Source of the DNA: Streptomyces bicolor
Lineage (GTDB): Bacteria; Actinomycetota; Actinomycetes; Streptomycetales; Streptomycetaceae
Length of the DNA: 64,000 nucleotides
NCBI RefSeq assembly: GCF_000719285.1
Contig: NZ_JOFS01000004.1
Coordinates: 124,001 to 188,000, forward strand
Direction: 5' to 3'
Position 1 is the first letter of the stretch. Each line of letters begins with the position of its first letter. The position numbers were made by a program, and so were the translations under genes. Below the pieces are notes generated by a model. It did no database searches. It was not told the DNA's origin and worked only from the letters and a program-made list of their open reading frames with translations. This document shows, piece after piece, positions 7,635 through 15,145 of the stretch.

Positions 7635-9041
7635 ATGTCGGTAGGCGAAGAGGTCCGCACGGAGCAGGGCAAGCCGCAGCAGAGTCTCGGTACTGCGGCT
7701 GCGCGGAACCTGGCCACCACGACCAAGTCCGCACCCCAGATGCAGGAGATCAGCTCCCGCTGGCTGCTGCGCATGCTGCCCTGGGTGAATGTGCAGGGCG
7801 GTACGTACCGCGTGAACCGGCGTCTGACCTACGCCGTCGGGGACGGACGCATCACGTTCGTGAAGACCGGCGACCGCGTCGAGGTGATCCCCGCCGAACT
7901 GCGCGAGCTGCCGGCCCTGCGGTCGTACGAGGACGAGGACGTGCTGTCGGAGCTCGCCCAGCGCTGCCAGCAGCGGGAGTTCCCTGCGGGGAACCTGATC
8001 GCCTCCTTCGGCAGCCGGACCGACGAGGTGTATCTGCTGGCGCACGGCAGGGTGGAGAAGCTCGGCAGCGGGCCGTACGGGGAGGACGAGTCGCTGGGCG
8101 TCCTCGCCGACGGGGCCTACCTCGGCGAGCAGGCGCTGCTCGACTCCGACACGATCTGGGAGTACACGGTCCGCGCGGCCACCGCGTGCACGGTGCTCGT
8201 CCTGCGCCGCCAGGACGTCGAGCAGGTCGCGGAGCGGGCCGATTCCCTGCGCGAGCACTTCGAACAGCTGCGGTCGATCCCCGAGCAGCGCACCAACAAG
8301 TACGGCGAGAAGGAGATCGACCTCGCCGCCGGCCACAGCGGCGAGCCCGACATCCCGCACACCTTCGTCGACTACGAGGCCAGGCCCCGCGAGTACGAAC
8401 TGAGCGTCGCGCAGACCGTGCTGCGCATCCACACGCGTGTGGCCGACCTCTACAACCAGCCGATGAACCAGACCGAGCAGCAGCTCCGGCTGACCGTGGA
8501 GGCCCTGAAGGAGCGGCAGGAGCACGAGCTCATCAACAACCGCGAATTCGGGCTGCTCAACAACTGCGAGTACGACCAGCGGCTCCAGCCGCACGACGGC
8601 GTGCCCAGCCCCGACGACATGGACGAGCTGCTCTGCCGGCGCCGCGGGACCAAGCTGTTCCTCGCCCACCCGCGCGCGATCGCCGCGTTCGGGCGTGAGC
8701 TCAACAAGCGCGGGCTCGTCCCCGAGACGATCGAGATCGCCGGCAACCGCATCCCCACCTGGCGCGGAGTGCCGATCTACCCGTGCAACAAGATCCCGGT
8801 CAGCGACGCCCGGACGACCTCGATCATCGCCATGCGTACCGGCGAGGCGGAGCAGGGCGTCATCGGGCTGCAGCAGGCGGGCATCCCGGACGAGATCGAG
8901 CCGAGCCTGTCCTGCCGGTTCATGGGCATCAACGAACAGGCCATCATCAAATACCTGGTGACGGCCTACTACTCGGCAGCGGTGCTGGTACCGGACGCCC
9001 TCGGTGTACTGGAGAACGTCGAGATCGGACGCTGGAGGTGA
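7635..9041 (+). CDS. eshB: Family 2B encapsulin shell protein with cyclic-nucleotide-binding domain (EshA/EshB type)
   Basis: This 468-residue HK97-fold shell protein starts at ATG 7635 after GGGAGGGC. Residues ~1-95 form the N-arm and first half of the E-loop. Residues ~100-215 are a cNMP-binding beta-barrel ([20 protein letters not shown], then LGEQALL at ~163-169). Residues ~216-468 contain the rest of the E-loop, the spine helix ([15 protein letters not shown]) and the P/A-domain region ending in [11 protein letters not shown]. This layout is that of Family 2B encapsulins, known in Streptomyces as EshA/EshB. Subunits should assemble into a closed protein shell. The barrel lacks the usual phosphate-binding Arg after GEQALL (WEY sits there), so nucleotide binding is uncertain. 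The next gene is the likely cargo. Confidence 0.88.
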   Translation: MSVGEEVRTEQGKPQQSLGTAAARNLATTTKSAPQMQEISSRWLLRMLPWVNVQGGTYRVNRRLTYAVGDGRITFVKTGDRVEVIPAELRELPALRSYEDEDVLSELAQRCQQREFPAGNLIASFGSRTDEVYLLAHGRVEKLGSGPYGEDESLGVLADGAYLGEQALLDSDTIWEYTVRAATACTVLVLRRQDVEQVAERADSLREHFEQLRSIPEQRTNKYGEKEIDLAAGHSGEPDIPHTFVDYEARPREYELSVAQTVLRIHTRVADLYNQPMNQTEQQLRLTVEALKERQEHELINNREFGLLNNCEYDQRLQPHDGVPSPDDMDELLCRRRGTKLFLAHPRAIAAFGRELNKRGLVPETIEIAGNRIPTWRGVPIYPCNKIPVSDARTTSIIAMRTGEAEQGVIGLQQAGIPDEIEPSLSCRFMGINEQAIIKYLVTAYYSAAVLVPDALGVLENVEIGRWR

Positions 9042-9154
9042 CGTTTCCGCACCTCGGGGCCGTGTCTGCGCGTGGCAGGGCGGGTAGACCCCCGTCGTAT
9101 GCGCCCAGCCGCAGCGCAGGCGCCACCGTCCGCGGACTCTCCGAGGGGGACCCC

Positions 9155-10240
9155 ATGGCCGAGTCGACGACGCGAACGACGCGGCACACCAGCGTGACGG
9201 GCCCGCTCGACGGGCCCGAGGCGGCGGTGATCCTGGAGAGGGCCCGCGCGTCGGTCGACCCCGAACTGCACGCCGCGGTCGAGTCGTTGCCGGGGTCGAT
9301 GCGCCGGATCGCGCGCTACCACTTCGGCTGGGAGCACGCGGACGGCACCCCGGCGGCGGGCAACGCGGGCAAGGCGATCCGTCCCGCCCTCGTCCTCACC
9401 GCGGCTGCCGCGCTCGGCGGACCGGGGGCGCGGGCGGCGGCCGTACCGGCGGCCGTGGCGGTGGAACTGGTGCACAACTTCACGTTGTTGCACGACGACG
9501 TGATGGACCGGGACACCACCCGCCGGCACCGGCCCACCGCATGGACCGTGTTCGGTGACGCCGACGCGATCCTCGCCGGGGACGCCCTCCAGGCGCTGGC
9601 CCTGCGGCTGCTCGCCGAGGACAGGCACCCGGCGTCCACGGCGGCCGCCGCGCGGCTCGCGGACTGCGTCGTCGAACTCTGCGCCGGCCAGCACGCGGAC
9701 ACGGCGATGGAGAAGCGGGGCCCCGGCGACGTCGGCCTCGACGAGGTGCTCGCCATGGCCGAGGCCAAGACCGGTGCCCTGCTGGGGTGCGCCTGTGCCC
9801 TGGGCGCGCTCTACGCGGGGGCGGCGGACGAGGACGTGGCGGCGTTGGACGCGTTCGGCCGTGAGGCCGGGCTCGCCTTCCAGCTCATCGACGACGTCAT
9901 CGGCATATGGGGCGACCCGAGCCACACCGGCAAGCCGGCCGGCGCGGATCTCGCCGCCCGCAAGAAGTCCCTGCCGGTCGTCGCCGCGCTGACCTCCGGT
10001 GGCCCGGCGGCCGCGGAACTGGCCGCGCTGTACGAAATGCCGTACGACACGCAGGACGAGGACGGCGTCGCGCGGACCGCGCTCGCCGTCGAGCGGGCGG
10101 GCGGACGCGACTGGGCGCAGGCACAGGCCGCCGACCGGATGGCCCGCGCCATGCAGGAACTGGCCCGCGCGGTCCCCGACCCGGAGGAGGCGGGCGGACT
10201 CCTGTCCCTGGCGGAGTTCGTGACACGACGCAGCAACTGA
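9155..10240 (+). CDS. Polyprenyl diphosphate synthase, probable encapsulin cargo
   Basis: A 361-residue trans-isoprenyl diphosphate synthase. The first aspartate motif DDVMD is at residues 114-118 after FTLLH. The second is DDVIG at 246-250 in QLIDDVIGIWGDP, followed by KKSLPVVAAL. It condenses isopentenyl diphosphate with an allylic diphosphate; chain length cannot be set from sequence. The start is ATG 9155 after GAGGGGGA. The first ~25 residues (Ser/Thr/Arg/Gly-rich) precede the catalytic fold and look disordered, as expected for a cargo-loading segment. It lies 113 bp downstream of the encapsulin gene on the same strand, and polyprenyl transferases are a recognised Family 2B cargo class. 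The product might feed terpene or carrier-lipid synthesis. Confidence 0.9.
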   Translation: MAESTTRTTRHTSVTGPLDGPEAAVILERARASVDPELHAAVESLPGSMRRIARYHFGWEHADGTPAAGNAGKAIRPALVLTAAAALGGPGARAAAVPAAVAVELVHNFTLLHDDVMDRDTTRRHRPTAWTVFGDADAILAGDALQALALRLLAEDRHPASTAAAARLADCVVELCAGQHADTAMEKRGPGDVGLDEVLAMAEAKTGALLGCACALGALYAGAADEDVAALDAFGREAGLAFQLIDDVIGIWGDPSHTGKPAGADLAARKKSLPVVAALTSGGPAAAELAALYEMPYDTQDEDGVARTALAVERAGGRDWAQAQAADRMARAMQELARAVPDPEEAGGLLSLAEFVTRRSN

Positions 10241-10289
10241 GGGCCGCGGCGGCGGCCGACGGCACTCCTCAAGACCCCGGAGCCACGGG

Positions 10290-10316
10290 GCCGTACGGTT
10301 CCTGACCCCGTACGGC
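10290..10316 (+). terminator. Hairpin downstream of the encapsulin / prenyl synthase genes
   Basis: A perfect 9-bp stem (GCCGTACGG, 10290-10298, with CCGTACGGC, 10308-10316) has a 9-nt loop. It lies about 50 bp past the prenyl synthase stop. There is no T-run, as is usual for Streptomyces terminators, so a terminator role is inferred. Confidence 0.45.
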
Positions 10317-10331
10317 GATCGAGGTGCTCCG

Positions 10332-10472
10332 GGCCGGAGGGTCCCGCACATCCCCACGGTGTGCGGGGCCCGTTCCTGCTACCGCGGCCTGCGCACCGGC
10401 CCGGAACGGGTCCCGGACCTCCCCACGGTGTTGCTGGTCCCGTTCCCGCGTACCACGGCCCGTGTACCGGCC
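10332..10472. repeat. Imperfect tandem direct repeat, two ~70-bp units
   Basis: Units 10332-10401 and 10402-10472 align along their length. Shared blocks are GGGTCCCG, a CTCCCCACGGTGT-type core, TCCCGTTCC, TACC-CGGCC and a terminal ACCGGCC. No open frame is conserved between the units. Together with the hairpin at 10290 this fills the 319-bp gap before the GNAT gene. The function is unknown. Confidence 0.65.
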
Positions 10473-10559
10473 AGATCTCGACAAACTCCTGCCACGAAGG
10501 CCACGTCCGCTCCAATCCCCCTACGATCAAGGCCGGTTGACACGAAGGGACGGCAGGAC

Positions 10560-11168
10560 ATGGGCGTGGCGATCCGGACGGCGGGCGAGGGGGACCGGGA
10601 GCTGGTGGGGCGGCTGCTGGACGCGGCCTTCCAGGACGATCCGGTCAGCGGCTGGGTGTTCCCGGATGAGGAGCGCCGCCGTACCAGGCACCCCAGGCTC
10701 ATGGCCGCGTTCACCGACATCGTGCTCGACGACGGCCGTATCGACGTCACCGAGGACGGCACGGCCTGCGCGCTGTGGTTGTCCGTACCCGCGCAGGACC
10801 ACGGACTCGATCCCGAGCACGCCGACGACGAAGGCCCCGCCCGGCTGCGTGCCGAGGTCGACCCGGACAACGAGCGCGTGGAGCAGATCGCCCGGCTGAC
10901 CGCCGAGATCCACCCCGCAGGCGCCGCTCACGCATACCTGTGGATGCTCGCCGTCGCCCCCGAGCACCAGGGCCACGGCCTCGGCACCGCGCTCCTCACC
11001 TCGGCTCTCGACCGCTGCGACCAGGAGGGCCTGCCCGCCTACCTGGAAGCGAGCAACGCGCGCAGCCGGAAGCTGTACGAGCGGCTCGGCTTCGACCTCA
11101 AGGGCCGTCCCCTCGACCTCCCGGACGGCCCCCGGATGTGGCCGATGTGGCGCGAGCCGCGCGGCTGA
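10560..11168 (+). CDS. GNAT family N-acetyltransferase
   Basis: A 202-residue single GNAT domain. LWMLAVAPEHQGHGLGTALL at about 124-143 is motif A, with the Q/RxxGxG/A acetyl-CoA pyrophosphate loop. YLEASNARSRKLYERLGF is motif B. The N-terminal half is variable, so the acyl acceptor is unknown. The start is ATG 10560 behind GGACGGCAGGAC. It is monocistronic: the previous gene ends 320 bp upstream and the next is convergent. Confidence 0.88.
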   Translation: MGVAIRTAGEGDRELVGRLLDAAFQDDPVSGWVFPDEERRRTRHPRLMAAFTDIVLDDGRIDVTEDGTACALWLSVPAQDHGLDPEHADDEGPARLRAEVDPDNERVEQIARLTAEIHPAGAAHAYLWMLAVAPEHQGHGLGTALLTSALDRCDQEGLPAYLEASNARSRKLYERLGFDLKGRPLDLPDGPRMWPMWREPRG

Positions 11169-11248
11169 GCCGCAGGTTCACGCGCACCCCCCGACCCGTC
11201 GGCACATGATCCGCCGGCACCCCCGAGCCGCCCCTCCCGCAGTGCCGC

Positions 11249-11839
11249 CTACCCTTCCGGCACGATCGTGGCCACGATCCGTTCGACCAGGCCGTCCGGT
11301 ACCTCGACACCTGGCAGGACGCCGTCCAGCACCTCCGGCAGTGTCAGGTTTTCCAGGAGCAGCCCGAGCATCGCGAGGTAGAGCACGGTGACGACCTCGT
11401 CGCCGCCGGGCAGCCCGGCGTTGCGATGGAACTCGATGCCCTCCTCCAGGTCGCCGCGCACCGATTTCGTGAAGGAGGAGCGCAGTTCGGGGCGGCGGCC
11501 CGCCTCCAGGCGCATCTCCAGCAGGGCCAGATAGCCCGTGCGGTCGCGGGTCGCGCGGCCCATCAGGTCGTGCATGAAGGCGGTGACCAGGGAGCGGTCC
11601 TTCGGCCGGGTCAGCAGCCCGGCGATCACCTCGGGGTCGGGCGCGAGGCGGACGTGCAGCCGGGCGTCGATCTGGCGGAACAGGTCGTCGCGCCCGGTGA
11701 AGTAGTTGGAGGCGGTGCCGACCGGCACCCCTGCCTCGGCGTCCACCGCGCGGAACGTCAATCCGCGCGCCCCCTCGCGGGCGAGCACCTCGACGCCCGC
11801 GTCGACGAGGGCGGCCCGACGCTCCGGATTGCCGGCCAT
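11249..11839 (-). CDS. TetR family transcriptional regulator
   Basis: This 196-residue protein has an N-terminal helix-turn-helix (residues ~5-55: ALVDAGVEVLAREGARGLTF, then VPVGTASNYFTGRDDLFRQI). The C-terminal helical ligand domain is otherwise variable. The start is ATG 11839 with GAGAGGGGA upstream. It is transcribed divergently from the reductase-like gene at 11964. The 124-bp gap contains three tandem 14-bp repeats that are good candidates for its binding site. It likely represses itself and the reductase gene; the inducer is unknown. Confidence 0.9.
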   Translation of the reverse strand: MAGNPERRAALVDAGVEVLAREGARGLTFRAVDAEAGVPVGTASNYFTGRDDLFRQIDARLHVRLAPDPEVIAGLLTRPKDRSLVTAFMHDLMGRATRDRTGYLALLEMRLEAGRRPELRSSFTKSVRGDLEEGIEFHRNAGLPGGDEVVTVLYLAMLGLLLENLTLPEVLDGVLPGVEVPDGLVERIVATIVPEG

Positions 11840-11889
11840 TCGGAATCCCCTCTCTCACTTCAAGTCGCTCCGGGAAATGCCTTGCAACC

Positions 11890-11931
11890 ACTACAAGCGA
11901 AGTACTACAACTGAAGCACTACAACCGGAGT
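11890..11931. promoter_or_regulatory. Three tandem 14-bp repeats, candidate TetR operator array
   Basis: ACTACAAGCGAAGT (11890-11903), ACTACAACTGAAGC (11904-11917) and ACTACAACCGGAGT (11918-11931) are directly adjacent and share ACTACAA plus a purine-rich end. The last unit overlaps an inverted repeat (ACAACC ... GGTTGT, 11921-11937). The array lies between the TetR start and the reductase start, where an operator or promoter would sit. Confidence 0.6.
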
Positions 11932-11963
11932 GGTTGTTCGACACCCTACGAAAAGAGACCGGC

Positions 11964-12548
11964 TTGCGAAAGCTCACCTACTTCATCGCCTGCTCCCTCG
12001 ACGGCTTCATCGGCGGCCCGGACGGCGACGCCACAGCGATGGTCGGTTTCGTCGATGAGGAGTTCCTGGCGTTCCTGAAGGAGGAGCACCCGGAGACCCT
12101 GCCGACCCACGGCCGCCGCGCCCTCGGTTGCGACGACCTGGAGAACAGGCGGTTCGACACGATCATCCAGGGCCGGGCCAGCTACGACCTGGCCTTGAAG
12201 GAGGGCATCACCAGCCCCTACGCCCATCTGCGCCAGTACGTCGCCTCACGCACGCTGACCGAGTCGCCCGATCCGGACGTCGAGATCATCTCGGACGACC
12301 TGGTCGGCAAGGTCCGCGAACTTAAGGCGGAGAAGGGGAGCTTGGGCATCTATCTGTGCGGCGGTTCGCAACTCGCCGGCGCGCTGCTCGACGAGATCGA
12401 CGAGCTCGTCATCAAGAGCTACCCCATCGTCTACGGCACCGGCATGCCGATGTTCGGCTCGGACTTCGCCGTCACGGAGTTCACCCTCGACGAGGTCCGC
12501 GCGTTCGGCAACGGCGCGGTGGTTCGTACGTACAGCAGGAAGCGCTGA
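11964..12548 (+). CDS. Dihydrofolate reductase-like (RibD C-terminal domain) protein
   Basis: A 194-residue protein of the DHFR/RibD-C fold. It begins LRKLTYFIACSLDGFIGGPD and contains GIYLCGGSQLAGALLDEIDE and the C-terminal strand pair seen in RibD_C proteins. These bind NADPH; most such orphan actinobacterial proteins have no known substrate. I chose TTG 11964 because the conserved N-terminus begins there and no ATG or GTG fits. The frame upstream runs through the operator repeats and is not protein-like. It is divergent from TetR and probably under its control. Confidence 0.85.
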   Translation: MRKLTYFIACSLDGFIGGPDGDATAMVGFVDEEFLAFLKEEHPETLPTHGRRALGCDDLENRRFDTIIQGRASYDLALKEGITSPYAHLRQYVASRTLTESPDPDVEIISDDLVGKVRELKAEKGSLGIYLCGGSQLAGALLDEIDELVIKSYPIVYGTGMPMFGSDFAVTEFTLDEVRAFGNGAVVRTYSRKR

Positions 12549-12574
12549 GCCCTCTCCCGCCCTACTCTGAGGAC

Positions 12575-12814
12575 ATGGGCAGCGAAGAGCACGTCTGTCC
12601 CGTCTGCGGACAGCCCGTCGATACGGTCGTCAAGCGCCACAAGACGCTGGGCGCCTGGGTCCCCACCTGGGTGGCCGGCCCCTGCCGGAACCCCGAGTGC
12701 GAGGCGTACCCCGAGGAAGGCGCCCAGCACGCGGAGAAGCACGAGCAGCCCGACACACCCACCACCGCGACCAAACCCACCACAGCCACCAAACCCGCCG
12801 CGAAAAAATCCTGA
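12575..12814 (+). CDS. Small zinc-ribbon-like protein with Thr/Lys repeat tail
   Basis: A 79-residue protein starting at ATG 12575 after CTGAGGAC. CPVCGQ at residues 8-13 and CRNPEC at about 37-42 form a four-cysteine zinc-ribbon-like pair. The C-terminus is a low-complexity tail with TATKPTTATKPAAKKS. It lies 26 bp downstream of the reductase-like gene and could share its transcript. No known function; possibly a small nucleic-acid or protein-binding ribbon. Confidence 0.7.
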   Translation: MGSEEHVCPVCGQPVDTVVKRHKTLGAWVPTWVAGPCRNPECEAYPEEGAQHAEKHEQPDTPTTATKPTTATKPAAKKS

Positions 12815-12907
12815 GCCCCGTGTCGAGAATCCCGGCCCGGTTCCGACGTCCCCTGTGAAAGCCGCCCACGACGGCGGCGAGCCGACGGAAACCGAAGGAG
12901 TTCAGTC

Positions 12908-13321
12908 ATGAAGTACCTGGTCATGGTGCAGGGCACGCAGGCGGACTACGAGGCGATGCAGGGCAAGGCGTCCGAGCACTCCGTGGCCTGGAGCCAGGAG
13001 GACGTCCAGGCGATGTACGCCTACATGCAGGCCATCAACGACGACCTCGCCGAGACCGGCGAGATGATCGACGGACAGGGGCTGGCCGAGCCCGCGAAGA
13101 TCCGGCACGTCACCCTGGGCGAGGACGGCAAGGCGGTGATCACCGACGGGCCGTACAGCGAGACCAAGGAGCTGCTGGCCGGCTATTGGGTGCTGGACTG
13201 CGCCAGCCTGGAGCGGGTCACCGAGATCGCCGACCGCATCATCCGTTGCCCCCAGCCCGCCGGGGCCCCCGTCTACCCGGTGGAGATCCGGCCCATCCAG
13301 GACGGCGCCGGAGACTGCTGA
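12908..13321 (+). CDS. YCII/DGPF-domain protein, partner of ECF42 sigma factor
   Basis: This 137-residue protein starts at ATG 12908 after AAGGAG. The N-terminus MKYLVMVQGTQADYEAM and the DGPYSETKELLAGYWVLD block are the YCII-related DGPF motif. The gene lies seven bases before an ECF sigma factor. In the ECF42 group such DGPF proteins are the conserved genomic partners and are encoded in the same operon, often as targets. No enzyme activity is established for these proteins. Confidence 0.9.
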   Translation: MKYLVMVQGTQADYEAMQGKASEHSVAWSQEDVQAMYAYMQAINDDLAETGEMIDGQGLAEPAKIRHVTLGEDGKAVITDGPYSETKELLAGYWVLDCASLERVTEIADRIIRCPQPAGAPVYPVEIRPIQDGAGDC

Positions 13322-13328
13322 GCCGCCG

Positions 13329-14555
13329 ATGGCCGACCCGACCCAGACCGAGGACCTGCTGCGCCGCCACGCGCCGCAGGTCCTCGGCGCGCTGGTGCGG
13401 CGGTACGGCCACTTCGGCACCGCCGAGGACGCCGTACAGGAGGCCCTGCTGGCGGCGGCCGAGCAGTGGCCGAGCACCGGTGTCCCCGACAATCCGCGCG
13501 GCTGGCTGATCAGGGTCGGCGCCCGCCGGCTGACCGACGCCCTGCGGGCGGAGGAGGCCCGCCGGGCCCGGGAGGAGAAGGTCGCGGCGCTGTCGCCGAG
13601 GGACGCCTTCACCGCCCCGCCGCCCGGTGCGGACCGCGCTCCCCGCGAGGACGACACCCTCACCCTGCTCTTCCTGTGCTGCCATCCGAACCTGACCTCG
13701 CCCGCCCAGATCGCCCTCACCCTGCGTGCCGTCGGTGGTCTGACCACGGCGGAGATCGCCCGCGCGTACCTCGTCCCCGAGGCGACGATGGCCCAGCGCA
13801 TCAGCCGGGCCAAGCAGAAGGTCCGCGGCGTGCGCTTCGGGCGCCCCGACAACTGGGAGAACCGCCTGCCCGCGGTACTGCAGACCCTGTACCTGATCTT
13901 CAACGAGGGCTATACGGCGACCTCGGGCACGAGCCTCCAGCGCCGGGACCTCGCGGGCGAGGCCATCCGGCTGACCCGCGAGGCCCATCGCCTCCTCCCC
14001 GACCACGGCGAGGTGGCCGGCCTGCTCGCCCTGATGCTGCTCACCGACGCCCGCCGCGACGCGCGCACCGGCCCGCACGGCGAGCTCGTCCCCCTCGACG
14101 AACAGGACCGCGACCGCTGGGACAAATCCGCGATCGAGGAGGGCGTCGCCCTGGTCACCCACGCCCTCTCCCGGGGCCCCGCCGGCCCCTACCAGCTGCG
14201 CGCCGCCATCGCCGCCGTCCACGACGAGGCGCCCTCGGCCCAGGAGACCGACTGGCAGGAGATCCTCGGCCTCTACGACGTCCTGATCCGCCTGGTCCCC
14301 GGCCCCGTCGAGCGCCTCAACCGCGCGGTCGCCGTCGCCATGGTCCGGGGCCCGCGTGCCGGGCTGGCCGAACTCGCGACGCTGGAGGGTGAGTTGGGTT
14401 CCGGGCACCGCCTGGACGCGGTTCGAGGGCACCTTCTGGAGCGGGCGGGGGCGCACGACGAGGCGCGCGCCGCCTATGAGGCCGCGGCCACCAAGACCCT
14501 GAGCCTGCCGGAGCAGCGCTATCTGCACGAGCGGGCGGCCCGGCTGAGGCCGTAA
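13329..14555 (+). CDS. ECF42-type RNA polymerase sigma factor with C-terminal extension
   Basis: This 408-residue protein is about twice the size of a plain ECF sigma factor. Region 2 occupies ~10-75 (VQEALLAAAEQWPSTG, then NPRGWLIRVGARRLTD) and region 4 ~105-170 (LTTAEIARAYLVPEATMAQR). The remaining ~230 residues are a DUF6596/TPR-like helical domain ending in SLPEQRYLHERAARLRP, typical of ECF42. In this group the C-terminal domain replaces an anti-sigma factor as the control element. No anti-sigma gene is nearby. It is co-transcribed with the YCII gene. The start is ATG 13329. Confidence 0.92.
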   Translation: MADPTQTEDLLRRHAPQVLGALVRRYGHFGTAEDAVQEALLAAAEQWPSTGVPDNPRGWLIRVGARRLTDALRAEEARRAREEKVAALSPRDAFTAPPPGADRAPREDDTLTLLFLCCHPNLTSPAQIALTLRAVGGLTTAEIARAYLVPEATMAQRISRAKQKVRGVRFGRPDNWENRLPAVLQTLYLIFNEGYTATSGTSLQRRDLAGEAIRLTREAHRLLPDHGEVAGLLALMLLTDARRDARTGPHGELVPLDEQDRDRWDKSAIEEGVALVTHALSRGPAGPYQLRAAIAAVHDEAPSAQETDWQEILGLYDVLIRLVPGPVERLNRAVAVAMVRGPRAGLAELATLEGELGSGHRLDAVRGHLLERAGAHDEARAAYEAAATKTLSLPEQRYLHERAARLRP

Positions 14556-14564
14556 CCTCGCCTC

Positions 14565-14897
14565 ATGCCCGAACGCACGTACATCCTCCACATCACCGAA
14601 CGCCGACTGTGGGACCAGGCCCGCGAGCGCGGCGCGTACGCGATGTCGACGCGTGGCCGCACGCTCCAGGAGGAGGGCTTCATCCACTGCTCGACACGCG
14701 CCCAACTCCCCGCCGTGGCGGCCTTCCTGTACGGCTCCTACGACGGCCCCGACGAGTTGGTCGTGCTGGTCGTGGACCCGGCGCGGCTCGGCGTGCCGCT
14801 CAGGTACGAGGCGCCGAAGCCCGGGGGCGAGGAGTTCCCGCATGTGTACGGGCCGATTCCGGTGACCGCGGTGGTGGACGTGGAGCCGTGGAGCTGA
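14565..14897 (+). CDS. DUF952 family protein
   Basis: A 110-residue protein that is a single DUF952 domain. It begins YILHITERRLWDQARERG, has EEGFIHCSTRAQL with the conserved Phe-Ile-His-Cys-Ser, and ends with HVYGPIPVTAVV. The family is small, soluble and of unknown function, with a fold related to ADP-ribosyl-handling domains. The start ATG 14565 is 10 bp past the ECF gene stop, so it is probably in the same transcript. The next small gene begins inside its 3' end. Confidence 0.87.
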   Translation: MPERTYILHITERRLWDQARERGAYAMSTRGRTLQEEGFIHCSTRAQLPAVAAFLYGSYDGPDELVVLVVDPARLGVPLRYEAPKPGGEEFPHVYGPIPVTAVVDVEPWS

Positions 14898-15130
14898 CCG
14901 GACGACGCCGCTCATGGCGCTGGGTCGTGGTGGCATGGGTGATCGTCGTGGCCGTCGCGGGCGGGGCGACACTGTGGCTTCAGGACGCGGCCGAGCCGCT
15001 GGCTCCGTACCGCTGGGAGGAGGCGAGTGCCACGCCGTCGCCTCCGGAGGAGCTTGGGTCGGCGTGCCCCAGCCCCTCGGCGTACGAGGGCGGTGTGACG
15101 CAGGTCTTCTGCCTCCGCACCTCGCGCTGA
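14888..15130 (+). CDS. Small single-pass membrane protein
   Basis: An 80-residue protein from GTG 14888, overlapping the DUF952 stop by 10 bp. A basic start (ELTGRRRSWRW) is followed by one hydrophobic helix (VVVAWVIVVAVAGGATLWL, ~12-31). An extracytoplasmic tail of about 50 residues follows, with two cysteines that could form a disulfide (SACPSP and VFCLRT). The function is unknown. The overlap suggests coupled translation. Confidence 0.65.
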   Translation: MELTGRRRSWRWVVVAWVIVVAVAGGATLWLQDAAEPLAPYRWEEASATPSPPEELGSACPSPSAYEGGVTQVFCLRTSR

Positions 15131-15145
15131 GGCCGCCCGCTCCGG

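Noticed and set aside
10332..10472. Tandem units as a CRISPR array
   Set aside because: Only two diverged ~70-bp units with no spacers and no cas genes.
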